Source: Plumapathes pennacea
Lineage: Eukaryota; Cnidaria; Anthozoa; Antipatharia; Myriopathidae
NCBI GenBank assembly: GCA_964036295.1
Contig: OZ038469.1
Location: forward strand, 14,503,591-14,567,590
DNA length: 64,000 nt
Direction of reading: 5' to 3'
In this document: positions 1 through 11,816 of the stretch, one piece after another
Layout of the letters: the number at the start of each line of letters is the position of its first letter
Numbering within the stretch: position 1 is the first letter of the stretch
The notes under the pieces: model-generated
What the model saw: the letters and a program-made list of their open reading frames with translations, nothing else
Database searches by the model: none
What the model was told of the DNA's origin: nothing
Translations under genes and position numbers: made by a program

Positions 1-3000
1 CCTTAGTATTTTGTCAAAATTCCAAGATTTTTCAACCATCTCAGAATCGCATGAAACTTTCGGGAAACGTTCCTGGGACTATGCCGACGCTTTTTGCATA
101 GTTTTTGTAAACTTTTAGGCCGCGCGCCGTGAGAAATTAGAGCAAATTACAGCAAATCATGCACTAATTAATTCATCACACCTTTCGAGTTAAGCTGCTA
201 TATCTCGCCAACGGATGAAGATAGATAAGGAAGATGTATTGCAAAAAGTCTTGTAATAGTCCAAAGAAGGTTTCCTGAAAGTTTCAAGAGTTTTGAATTT
301 TTGGCCAAAATCAGCAAAAAACCCTGTGCTATAGCCTTAGTATTTTGTCAAAATTCCAAGGTTTTTCAACCATCTCAGAATCGCATGAAACTTTCAGGAA
401 ACGTTCCTGGGACTATGCCGACGCTTTTTGCATAGTTTTTGTAAACTTTTAGGCCGCGCGCCGTGAGAAATTAGAGCAAATTACAGCAAATCATGCACTA
501 ATTAATTCATCACACCTTTCGAGTTAAGCTGCTATATCTCGCCAACGGATGAAGATAGATAAGGAAGATGTATTGCAAAAAGTCTTGTAATAGTCCAAAG
601 AAGGTTTCCTGAAAGTTTCAAGAGTTTTCAATTTTTGGCCAAAATCAGCAAAAAACCCTGTGCTATAGCCTTAGTATTTTGTCAAAATTCCAAGATTTTT
701 CAACCATCTCAGAATCGCATGAAACTTTCAGGAAACGTTCCTGGGACTATGCCGACGCTTTCTACATAGTTTTTGTAAACTTTTAGGCCGCGCGCCGTGA
801 GATATTAGAGCAAATTACAGCAAATCATGCACTAATTAATTCATCACACCTTTCGAGTTAAGCTGCTATATCTCGCCAACGGATGAAGATAGATAAGGAA
901 GATGTATTGCAAAAAGTCTTGTAATAGTCCAAAGAAGGTTTCCTGAAAGTTTCAAGAGTTTTCAATTTTTGGCCAAAATCGGCAAAAAACCCTGTGCTAT
1001 AGCCTTAGTATTTTGTCAAAATTCCAAGATTTTTCAACCATCTCAGAATCGCATGAAACTTTCAGGAAACGTTCCTGGGACTATGCCGACGCTTTTTGCA
1101 TAGTTTTTGTAAACTTTTAGGCCGCGCGCCGTGAGAAATTACAGCAAATTACAGCAAATCATGCACTAATTAATTCATCACACCTTTCGAGTTAAGCTGC
1201 TATATCTCGCCAACGGATGAAGATAGATAAGGAAGATGTATTGCAAAAAGTCTTGTAATAGTCCAAAGAAGGTTTCCTGAAAGTTTCAAGAGTTTTCAAT
1301 TTTTGGCCAAAATCGGCAAAAAACCCTGTGCTATAGCCTTAGTATTTTGTCAAAATTCCAAGATTTTTCAACCATCTCAGAATCGCATGAAACTTTCAGG
1401 AAACGTTCCTGGGACTATGCCGACGCTTTTTGCATAGTTTTTGTAAACTTTTAGGCCGCGCGCCGTGAGATATTAGAGCAAATTACAGCAAATCATGCAC
1501 TAATTAATTCATCACACCTTTCGAGTTAAGCTGCTATATCTCGCCAACGGATGAAGATAGATAAGGAAGATATATTGCAAAAAGTCTTGTAATAGTCCAA
1601 AGAAGGTTTCCTGAAAGTTTCAAGAGTTTTCAATTTTTGGCCAAAATCAGCAAAAAACCCTGTGCTATAGCCTTAGTATTTTGTCAAAATTCCAAGATTT
1701 TTCAACCATCTCAGAATCGCATGAAACTTTCAGGAAACGTTCCTGGGACTATGCCGACGCTTTCTACATAGTTTTTGTAAACTTTTAGGCGGCGCGCCGT
1801 GAGATATTAGAGCAAATTACAGCAAATCATGCACTAATTAATTCATCACACCTTTCGAGTTAAGCTGCTATATCTCGCCAACGGATGAAGATAGATAAGG
1901 AAGATGTATTGCAAAAAGTCTTGTAATAGTCCAAAGAAGGTTTCCTGAAAGTTTCAAGAGTTTTCAATTTTTGGCCAAAATCAGCAAAAAACCCTGTGCT
2001 ATAGCCTAAGTATTTTGTCAAAATTCCAAGATTTTTCAACCATCTCAGAATCGCATGAAACTTTCAGGAAACGTTCCTGGGACTATGCCGACGCTTTTTG
2101 CATAGTTTTTGTAAACTTTTAGGCCGCGCGCCGTGAGAAATTAGAGCAAATTACAGCAAATCATGCACTAATTAATTCATCACACCTTTCGAGTTAAGCT
2201 GCTATATCTCGCCAACGGATGAAGATAGATAAGGAAGATGTATTGCAAAAAGTCTTGTAATAGTCCAAAGAAGGTTTCCTGAAAGTTTCAAGAGTTTTCA
2301 ATTTTTGGCCAAAATCGGCAAAAAACCCTGTGCTATAGCCTTAGTATTTTGTCAAAATTCCAAGATTTTTCAACCATCTCAGAATCGCATGAAACTTTCA
2401 GGAAACGTTCCTGGGACTATGCCGACGCTTTTTGCATAGTTTTTGTAAACTTTTAGGCGGCGCGCCGTGAGAAATTAGAGCAAATTACAGCAAATCATGC
2501 ACTAATTAATTCATCACACCTTTCGAGTTAAGCTGCTATATCTCGCCAACGGATGAAGATAGATAAGGAAGATGTATTGCAAAAAGTCTTGTAATAGTCC
2601 AAAGAAGGTTTCCTGAAAGTTTCAAGAGTTTTCAATTTTTGGCCAAAATCGGCAAAAAACCCTGTGCTATAGCCTTAGTATTTTGTCAAAATTCCAAGAT
2701 TTTTCAACCATCTCAGAATCGCATGAAACTTTCAGGAAACGTTCCTGGGACTATGCCGACGCTTTTTGCATAGTTTTTGTAAACTTTTAGGCCGCGCGCC
2801 GTGAGAAATTAGAGCAAATTACAGCAAATCATGCACTAATTAATTCATCACACCTTTCGAGTTAAGCTGCTATATCTCGCCAACGGATGAAGATAGATAA
2901 GGAAGATGTATTGCAAAACGTCTTGTAATAGTCCAAAGAAGGTTTCCTGAAAGTTTCAAGAGTTTTCAATTTTTGGCCAAAATCGGCAAAAAACCCTGTG

Positions 3001-6000
3001 CTATAGCCTTAGTATTTTGTCAAAATTCCAAGATTTTTCAACCATCTCAGAATCGCATGAAACTTTCAGGAAACGTTCCTGGGACTATGCCGACGCTTTT
3101 TGCATAGTTTTTGTAAACTTTTAGGCCGCGCGCCGTGAGAAATTACAGCAAATTACAGCAAATCATGCACTAATTAATTCATCACACCTTTCGAGTTAAG
3201 CTGCTATATCTCGCCAACGGATGAAGATAGATAAGGAAGATGTATTGCAAAAAGTCTTGTAATAGTCCAAAGAAGGTTTCCTGAAAGTTTCAAGAGTTTT
3301 CAATTTTTGGCCAAAATCGGCAAAAAACCCTGTGCTATAGCCTTAGTGTTTTGTCAAAATTCCAAGATTTTTCAACCATCTCAGAATCGCATGAAACTTT
3401 CAGGAAACGTTCCTGGGACTATGCCGACGCTTTTTGCATAGTTTTTGTAAACTTTTAGGCGGCGCGCCGTGAGAAATTAGAGCAAATTACAGCAAATCAT
3501 GCACTAATTAATTCATCACACCTTTCGAGTTAAGCTGCTATATCTCGCCAACGGATGAAGATAGATAAGGAAGATGTATTGCAAAAAGTCTTGTAATAGT
3601 CCAAAGAAGGTTTCCTGAAAGTTTCAAGAGTTTTCAATTTTTGGCCAAAATCGGCAAAAAACCCTGTGCTATAGCCTTAGTATTTTGTCAAAATTCCAAG
3701 ATTTTTCAACCATCTCAGAATCGCTTGAAACTTTCAGGAAACGTTCCTGGGACTATGCCGACGCTTTTTGCATAGTTTTTGTAAACTTTTAGGCCGCGCG
3801 CCGTGAGAAATTAGAGCAAATTACAGCAAATCATGCACTAATTAATTCATCACACCTTTCGAGTTAAGCTGCTATATCTCGCCAACGGATGAAGATAGAT
3901 AAGGAAGATGTATTGCAAAAAGTCTTGTAATAGTCCAAAGAAGGTTTCCTGAAAGTTTCAAGAGTTTTCAATTTTTGGCCAAAATCGGCAAAAAACCCTG
4001 TGCTATAGCCTTAGTATTTTGTCAAAATTCCAAGATTTTTCAACCATCTCAGAATCGCATGAAACTTTCAGGAAACGTTCCTGGGACTATGCCGACGCTT
4101 TTTGCATAGTTTTTGTAAACTTTTAGGCGGCGCGCCGTGAGAAATTAGAGCAAATTACAGCAAATCATGCACTAATTAATTCATCACACCTTTCGAGTTA
4201 AGCTGCTATATCTCGCCAACGGATGAAGATAGATAAGGAAGATGTATTGCAAAAAGTCTTGTAATAGTCCAAAGAAGGTTTCCTGAAAGTTTCAAGAGTT
4301 TTCAATTTTTGGCCAAAATCGGCAAAAAACCCTGTGCTATAGCCTTAGTATTTTGTCAAAATTCCAAGATTTTTCAACCATCTCAGAATCGCATGAAACT
4401 TTCAGGAAACGTTCCTGGGACTATGCCGACGCTTTTTGCATAGTTTTTGTAAACTTTTAGGCCGCGCGCCGTGAGAAATTAGAGCAAATTACAGCAAATC
4501 ATGCACTAATTAATTCATCACACCTTTCGAGTTAAGCTGCTATATCTCGCCAACGGATGAAGATAGATAAGGAAGATGTATTGCAAAAAGTCTTGTAATA
4601 GTCCAAAGAAGGTTTCCTGAAAGTTTCAAGAGTTTTCAATTTTTGGCCAAAATCAGCAAAAAACCCTGTGCTATAGCCTTAGTATTTTGTCAAAATTCCA
4701 AGATTTTTCAACCATCTCAGAATCGCATGAAACTTTCAGGAAACGTTCCTGGGACTATGCCGACGCTTTTTACATAGTTTTTGTAAACTTTTAGGCGGCG
4801 CGCCGTGAGAAATTAGAGCAAATTACAGCAAATCATGCACTAATTAATTCATCACACCTTTCGAGTTAAGCTGCTATATCTCGCCAACGGATGAAGATAG
4901 ATAAGGAAGATGTATTGCAAAAAGTCTTGTAATAGTCCAAAGAAGGTTTCCTGAAAGTTTCAAGAGTTTTCAATTTTTGGCCAAAATCAGGAAAAAACCC
5001 TGTGCTATAGCCTTAGTATTTTGTCAAAATTCCAAGATTTTTCAACCATCTCAGAATCGCATGAAACTTTCAGGAAACGTTCCTGGGACTATGCCGACGC
5101 TTTTTGCATAGTTTTTGTAAACTTTTAGGGCGCGCGCCGTGAGAAATTACAGCAAATTACAGCAAATCATGCACTAATTAATTCATCACACCTTTCGAGT
5201 TAAGCTGCTATATCTCGCCAACGGATGAAGATAGATAAGGAAGATGTATTGCAAAAAGTCTTGTAATAGTCCAAAGAAGGTTTCCTGAAAGTTTCAAGAG
5301 TTTTCAATTTTTGGCCAAAATCAGCAAAAAACCCTGTGCTATAGCCTTAGTATTTTGTCAAAATTCCAAGATTTTTCAACCATCTCAGAATCGCATGAAA
5401 CTTTCAGGAAACGTTCCTGGGACTATGCCGACGCTTTTTACATAGTTTTTGTAAACTTTTAGGCGGCGCGCCGTGAGAAATTAGAGCAAATTACAGCAAA
5501 TCATGCACTAATTAATTCATCACACCTTTCGAGTTAAGCTGCTATATCTCGCCAACGGATGAAGATAGATAAGGAAGATGTATTGCAAAAAGTCTTGTAA
5601 TAGTCCAAAGAAGGTTTCCTGAAAGTTTCAAGAGTTTTCAATTTTTGGCCAAAATCAGGAAAAAACCCTGTGCTATAGCCTTAGTATTTTGTCAAAATTC
5701 CAAGATTTTTCAACCATCTCAGAATCGCATGAAACTTTCGGGAAACGTTCCTGGGACTATGCCGACGCTTTTTGCATAGTTTTTGTAAACTTTTAGGCCG
5801 CGCGCCGTGAGAAATTAGAGCAAATTACAGCAAATCATGCACTAATTAATTCATCACACCTTTCGAGTTAAGCTGCTATATCTCGCCAACGGATGAAGAT
5901 AGATAAGGAAGATGTATTGCAAAAAGTCTTGTAATAGTCCAAAGAAGGTTTCCTGAAAGTTTCAAGAGTTTTCAATTTTTGGCCAAAATCGGCAAAAAAC

Positions 6001-6346
6001 CCTGTGCTATAGCCTTAGTATTTTGTCAAAATTCCAAGATTTTTCAACCATCTCAGAATCGCATGAAACTTTCAGGAAACGTTCCTGGGACTATGCCGAC
6101 GGTTTTGGCATAGTTTTTGTAAACTTTTAGGCCGCGCGCCGTGAGAAATTAGAGCAAATTACAGCAAATCATGCACTAACTAATTCATCACACCTTTCGA
6201 GTTAAGCTGCTATATCTCGCCAACGGATGAAGATAGATAAGGAAGATGTATTGCAAAAAGTCTTGTAATAGTCCAAAGAAGGTTTCCTGAAAGTTTCGAG
6301 AGTTTTCAATTTTTGGCCAAAATCGGGAAAAAACCCTATGCTATAG
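1..6346 (+). repeat. 334-bp satellite array, 19 near-identical units
   Basis: A landmark near the start of the unit (CCTTAGTATTTTGTC) recurs at 1, 335, 669, 1003, 1337 and so on to 6013, always 334 bp apart, giving nineteen complete units that end at 6346. Units differ at only a few recurring sites: GGCCGCG or GGCGGCG, TTTGCATAG or TTCTACATAG or TTTACATAG, AAATTAGAG or AAATTACAG, and TCAGC or TCGGC or TCAGG. No long open frame runs through a unit. The window opens at a unit boundary, so the array very probably continues to the left. The low divergence points to recent amplification or homogenisation. Whether it is centromeric, subtelomeric or interstitial cannot be seen. Confidence 0.97.
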
Positions 6347-8930
6347 CACAGGGATTTTTTCCGATTTTGGCCAAAAATTGAAAACTCTTGAAACTTTCAG
6401 GAAACCTTCTTTGGACTATAAGAACAGTTTTTGCAATACATTTGCTTTATCTATCTTTATCCGTTGGCGAGATATAGCAGTTAAAGTTTGCTCCTTTGCT
6501 CGAAAGGTGTGATGTTTTAATTAGTGCATGATTTGCCCTAATTTGGTTTAATTTCTCGCGACGCGTGGGCTAAAAGTTTACAAAAACTATGGAAAACCCG
6601 TCGGCATAGTCCCAGGAACTATTCCTGAAAATTTCATTAATTCTGAGATAGTCAAAAAATCTTGGAATTTTGACAATATGCTAAGGCTATAGCACAGGGT
6701 GTTTTTGCCGATTTTGGCAAAAAATTGAAAACTCTTGAAATTTTCAGGAAACCTTCTTTGGACTATAAGAAGAGTTTTTGCAATACATTTGCTTTATCTA
6801 TCTTGATCCGTTGGCGAGATATAGCAGTTAAAGTTTGCTCCTTCAGGTGTGATGTTTTAATTAGTGCATGATTTGCCCTAATTTGCTCTAATTTCTCGCG
6901 ACGCGCTCTCTAAAAGTTTACAAAAACTATGCAAAAAGCGTCGGCATAGTTCCAGGAACGATTCTTGAAAATTTCATGCAATTCTGAGATGGTTAAAAAA
7001 TCTTGGAATTTTGACAAAATACTAAGGCTATAGCACAGGGTTTTTTGCCGATTTTGGCCAAAAATTGAAAACTCTTGAAACTTTCAGGAAACCTTCTTTG
7101 GACTATTACAAGACTTTTTGAAATACATTTGCTTTATCTATCTTAATCCGTTGGCGAGATATAGCAGTTAAAGTTTGCTTCTTTGCTCGAAAGGTGTGAT
7201 ATTTTTAATTAGTGCATGATTGGCCCTAATTTGCTCTAATTTCTCGCGACGCGCGCTCTAAAAGTTTACAAAAACTATGCAAAACCCGTCGGCATAGTCC
7301 CAGGAACAATTCCTGAAAATTTCATGCAATTCTGAGATGGTCAAAAAATCTTGGAATTTTGACAAAATACTAAGGCTATAGCACAGGTTTTTTTGCCGAT
7401 TTTGGCCAAAAATTGAAAACTGTTGAAACTTTTAGGAAACCTTCTTTGGACTATAAGAAGAGTTTTTCAATACATTTGCTTTATCTATCTTGATCCGTTG
7501 GCGAGATATAGCAGTTAAAGTTTGCTTTTGTGCTCGAAAGGTGTGATGTTTTAATTAGTGTATAATTTGCCCTAATTTGCTTTAATTTCTCGCGACGCGC
7601 GCTCTAAAAGTTTACAAAAACTATGCAAAACCCGTCGGCATAGTCTCAGGAACAATTCCTGAAAATTTTATGCAATTCTGAGATGGTCAAAAAATCTTGG
7701 AATTTTGACAAAATACTAAGGCTATAGCACAGGGTTTTTTGCCGATTTTGGCCAAAATTTGAAAACTGTTGAAACTTTCAGGAAACTTTCTTTGGACTAT
7801 AAGAAGAGGTTTTGCAATACATTTGCTTTATCTGTCTTCATCCGTTGGCGAGATATAGGAGCTTAAATTTGGCTCCTTTGCTCGAAAGGTGTGATGTTTT
7901 AATTAGTGCATAATTTTCCCTAATTTGCTCTAATTTCTCGCGACGCGTCCGCATAGTCCCAGGAACGTTTCCTGAAAGTTTCATGCAATTCTGAGATGGT
8001 CGAAAAATGACCGTACTTCGACAAAATAGTGAGGCTTTAGCCGTTGTTTTTTTTTTTTTTTGTCAAATATAGCCGATTTTGGTAAAAAATTGAAAATTTT
8101 TGAAACGTTTAGGAAATATTCCTGGGACTATAAGAAGAGTTTTTGCAATACATTTGCTTTATCTAACTTTATCCGTTGGCGAGATATAGCAGCGAAACTG
8201 CTTAAAACTTCGAAAGGTGTGAAGTTTTATTTAGTCGATGATTTGCTCTAATTTCCCAGGACCCGCTGGATAAAATCTTACAAAAAATATATAACAACAG
8301 GCGGCACAGTCCCAGGAACGTTTCCTGAAAGTTTCATGCGATTCTGAGGTGGTCGAAAAATGACCGTACTTCGACAAAATACTAAGGTTTTTTTGTCAAA
8401 TATAGCCGATTTTGGTCAAAAATTGAAAACTCTTGAAATGTTTAGGAAACCTTCCTGGGACTATAAGAAGACTTTTTGTAATATATTTGCTTTATTTATC
8501 TTCATCCGTTAGCGAGATATAGCAGCAAAACCGCTTAAATCTTCAAAAGGTGTGATGTTTTTAAGTAGTCGATGATTTACTCTAATTTCTCACGACCCGC
8601 TAAATAAAATCTTACAAAAAATATATTAGAACAGTGGGCATAGTCCCAGGAACGTTTCCTGAAAGTTTCATGCGATTTTTAGATGGTCAAAAAATGACCG
8701 TATTTCGACGAAGTATTAAGGCCTAAACCCCTTAACTTTTTGTCAAAAATCGGCCATTTTTTGCTACTTACGTAAAACGATGTTCCCTCTCGGCCGATCA
8801 TTCAAATCGCATGAAAGTTTCAGGGAATGTTTCTGAATTATTTACAGATGTGCTGATGTAAACTTTATGTTTTTATTTGAAACCATTCGTGAGTAATAAG
8901 ACTTCAAACTTTGCATAACAAACCGTCATT
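6347..8930 (-). repeat. Inverted, diverged units of the same satellite
   Basis: From about 6346 the reverse complement of the satellite begins. Landmarks (GCTATAGCACAGGG, then GTTGGCGAGATATAGCAG) recur near 6339, 6686, 7027, 7375, 7721, 8034, 8384 and 8707, so spacing varies from about 313 to 350 bp. These units differ from one another much more than the forward units do, and the similarity fades steadily to the right. By 8760-8930 only fragments such as the CGCATGAAAGTTTCAGG block remain. This is the expected look of the ageing edge of a satellite array. No gene is supported here. Confidence 0.9.
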
Positions 8931-10242
8931 TTTGGTCGAAATTACAGATTAACAAGTGCGTAGTTTTAAAACTAAAACTATTTCTGAAGAGTATATCTAG
9001 CAGCAGCATATAGCAAAAAAAATTAATAACTTGAAGTGTTCCAAATAAACCTATCAGGCAGTGACTAAATTGTACACAGAAGAAAATCTAACAAAAGGTT
9101 AACATTATTTATCAAGCCGTATCCAAATTTGAGAGCTACAGGAGAAATATTGTACAAATTTGTGCCAAGACTAACGCGAGGGCGACTAAAAAAACATCAG
9201 TTTCCGAAGACGAAAATGATGGAAACACCATAAAAGTAAGCGAAAACAAGAACCGTTTTGTGAGGGAAGTTCAGCGTTGCTTTTTATACCGTCGAGAAAG
9301 AGAACGATAAATTTAGTACAAGTAGACAAAATAAAAACGTTAAATCGATACCTGCGTAACTACAACGTTTCCACAACGAAGAAAGAAAGCTACGGCGAAA
9401 AAAACAAGTGTCAATCGTGAACGTTTTAGAAAAACAACAATAAAGATAACACGGGCAAGACTAGAATTCGTTGTAAACCAAATTGATTGGACATCATCTT
9501 TTTAGCAGCCAATATCTGTATGTTTGCATAATTTATAATATTTGATTTTTCTGCATAATATCGATACTGGACTTGGAAATTTTGAAAATTTAGATCAAAC
9601 GCAGCCATCTAGTAAAGAAATAACGACATTCTCTTGCAATAATATGCTGTTCACACGTATGTGACAGATAGCAAATCAGGTTCTCGTCCGAAGTAGTGCA
9701 GCAAAACAAATTCAAAAAGTACCCTCGCGTTTAAAATCATTCTTGTTCACGAATTAAAGAAAAGAAAGTCTTGGAGCGAATTGAACTAACTGACAACGTT
9801 TGGAACACCTCTTTCAAAGACAAAGTAAATAACATTATACATGACTGTAGAATAGCATTAACATATCAGAGGTTACGGTTTTCTGTTCAATACACTTCTA
9901 CATTCGTCTTCCGTTTAAAGCCATCTCCAGCAAAATATTACTTGTAAACTTTGAGTCAAGTCCATGTGCCATGCTTCTTTTCCACAGTCCTGAAGGCTGC
10001 GTGGTGTGAAAGCTCTGCAAGAAAAGAGAGAAATATATTGAATGACCTGGAATGTTTCAAAGACAGGCATAAAGCTAAGCGTAAGTTCGTTTCGTTTCGT
10101 TCGTTCGTACGTCGCAAAAATAGGTACCTAAGGTACATGTGCCTACCCCTCTGAAGTAGGGATTGGCAGGCGTGAGTATAGTCTATTTGCCTCGTCACAC
10201 AAGGAAGTGAATATTCGGGGGGGGGGGGGGGGGGGGGGTACT
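8931..10242. other. Non-coding stretch ending in a poly-G run
   Basis: No convincing gene was recognised. Reading frames are short and do not resemble known families. A run of 22 G lies at 10217-10238. Confidence 0.6.
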
Positions 10243-10499
10243 TCTCAAAAATTTAGGTGAGAGTGTGCCGCCCGGGACTGAAAACCCTTACCCTATTTCA
10301 GACAAAAATTTGCGATATTCGACCGTTCTTCAGACTAAAATATGTGATTTTCAACCCTAATTTCAAACCAAAATTTGCAATTTTCGACCTTTTTCATACC
10401 AAATATCAAAATCTCCGACTCTACTGCAGATCAAAGGCTCAAAATCAATACCCTGTTTTCAGACTAAAATGTTGAAAATGATACCCTTTGGGGCGGCAC
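10243..10499 (+). repeat. Dispersed repeat of ACCCTATTTCAGAC-type units
   Basis: This holds about five imperfect tandem units built around ACCCTATTTCAGACCAAAAT followed by TTGCGATTTTCGACC-like sequence. It begins with a GTGTGCCGCCC-type block and ends with CCCTTTGGGGCGGCAC. A shorter copy in reverse orientation lies at 22730-22868. The open frame across it (10257-10475) simply follows the repeat and is not considered a gene. Confidence 0.8.
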
Positions 10500-10797
10500 A
10501 TACCTATATGGCTCATGTATGGTAGGTGGCCTAGAACTGCTATGAGGATTTTAGCATTTGTTATTTGTTTTTATCTTTATTTTCATTTTACTTTTTACTG
10601 TTTTACGTTTCGTTTTACTTTTACTTTTCATTCAATTTAGAAAGATTACGAAATGAAATGAAATAAAAAGTAAAAGTAAAGTAAAGGTAAAACGAAACGT
10701 AAAACAGTAAAAAGTAAAATGAAAATAAAGATGAAAACAAATAACAAATGCTAAAATCCTTATGGCAGTTCTAGGCCACCATATATGGTAATACCTA
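10500..10797. repeat. Imperfect palindrome (foldback element)
   Basis: The left arm (about 10514-10630) is repeated in reverse complement at about 10650-10797. Shared blocks include GGCCTAGAACTGC with GCAGTTCTAGGCC, TTTTAGCATTTGTTATTTG with CAAATAACAAATGCTAAAA, and GTTTTACGTTTCGTTTTAC with GTAAAACGAAACGTAAAAC. The spacer is only a few tens of bases. It is probably a non-autonomous foldback or MITE-type element. Confidence 0.85.
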
Positions 10798-11816
10798 ACG
10801 GCCGAAATTCTTCCCAAATCAAAGCAAATTTGGCAGGATATATTCTACAGTGCACAAAACCTTGCCTGCATTACTCTCCGAAGCCTTAAAAATCCACTTT
10901 GAGGGCGTATGTTCTTTCTGAGCGGTTCATATTCATTAACCCGGTTTATATGACAACATGTCTTTTGGAAGAGTAACGTTTATTTTGAACTCACATGAAC
11001 AAATTCGAACGCGACCCTTCGAGGTTCATAGAAGTTTCACCATTTCCAGTCTCAGTCAACCGATGAAACAGATAAAAATTGACCGGATGACTAAATACAC
11101 CATGACACGCCGTGCAAGCATATGTTGTTTTCTTGCAGAGTTAATCAGGGAAATCGCGAGTGAAGTTTTTAATAATTCGATACCTAACTCGAACACCAAG
11201 AACACCAAAGTAACCTTTCGTTCAAGGGCTTCGACATACACAATGTACTTCAAGAGTTGAGGTACAAAGTTACATCCAGGCATACTTGCACGTCACATAT
11301 CGTAAACAACTCGATCGGTTTGGGTGTCGGTAGAAGTAAACGACCAAATAGGTGTTTCACTCTTTACGGTCTGCCGACTGAAATATGGACACAAAATGAT
11401 AACTAGCTAGCTAAGCACCGTACCGTTCCGCGGTGTGAAGTGTGGTCAGTTTGTACACAAAGTTTATCAGGAAAATCGGGTGATGCTTGAAACTTCAGTA
11501 CCTGTTGTATAGGCAGTAACCTTTCGTTCAAGCGGCTCCACATACATACTTTCAAAAGCTGTAATTCGTTCTTTTGTCGGCAAATATTCTGGCCAATGAT
11601 GAAGTTGATATACTATCGGAAATCGTTCGATTTCACAAGCAAACCATTGCAGCTTTTTACTGGTCCCGAACATTTATTGATTCTAACGTTACATTACATT
11701 ACACACTCGATAGCATAGTGTCGACAGCTTCGCGGTAGACACAAAAAACTTCTGAGGAGGACTGAGCTCTAGCTTGCGCCAGGCCGCTGTCCGTATTTAC
11801 CGCGGTCTCAAGTAAT
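10798..11816. other. Intergenic region and presumed ABHD10 5' flank
   Basis: No coding exon was recognised. Reading frames of about 70-100 codons on both strands show no family motif. The last 100-200 bp should contain the ABHD10 promoter and leader, but no clear TATA box was seen. Confidence 0.5.

Noticed and set aside
1..6346. CRISPR-like regularity of the opening array
   Set aside because: Units are 334 bp with no distinct spacers, so this is a eukaryotic satellite.
10257..10475. 72-codon frame with FRLK-type repeats
   Set aside because: It follows the dispersed tandem repeat exactly and has no independent coding signal.
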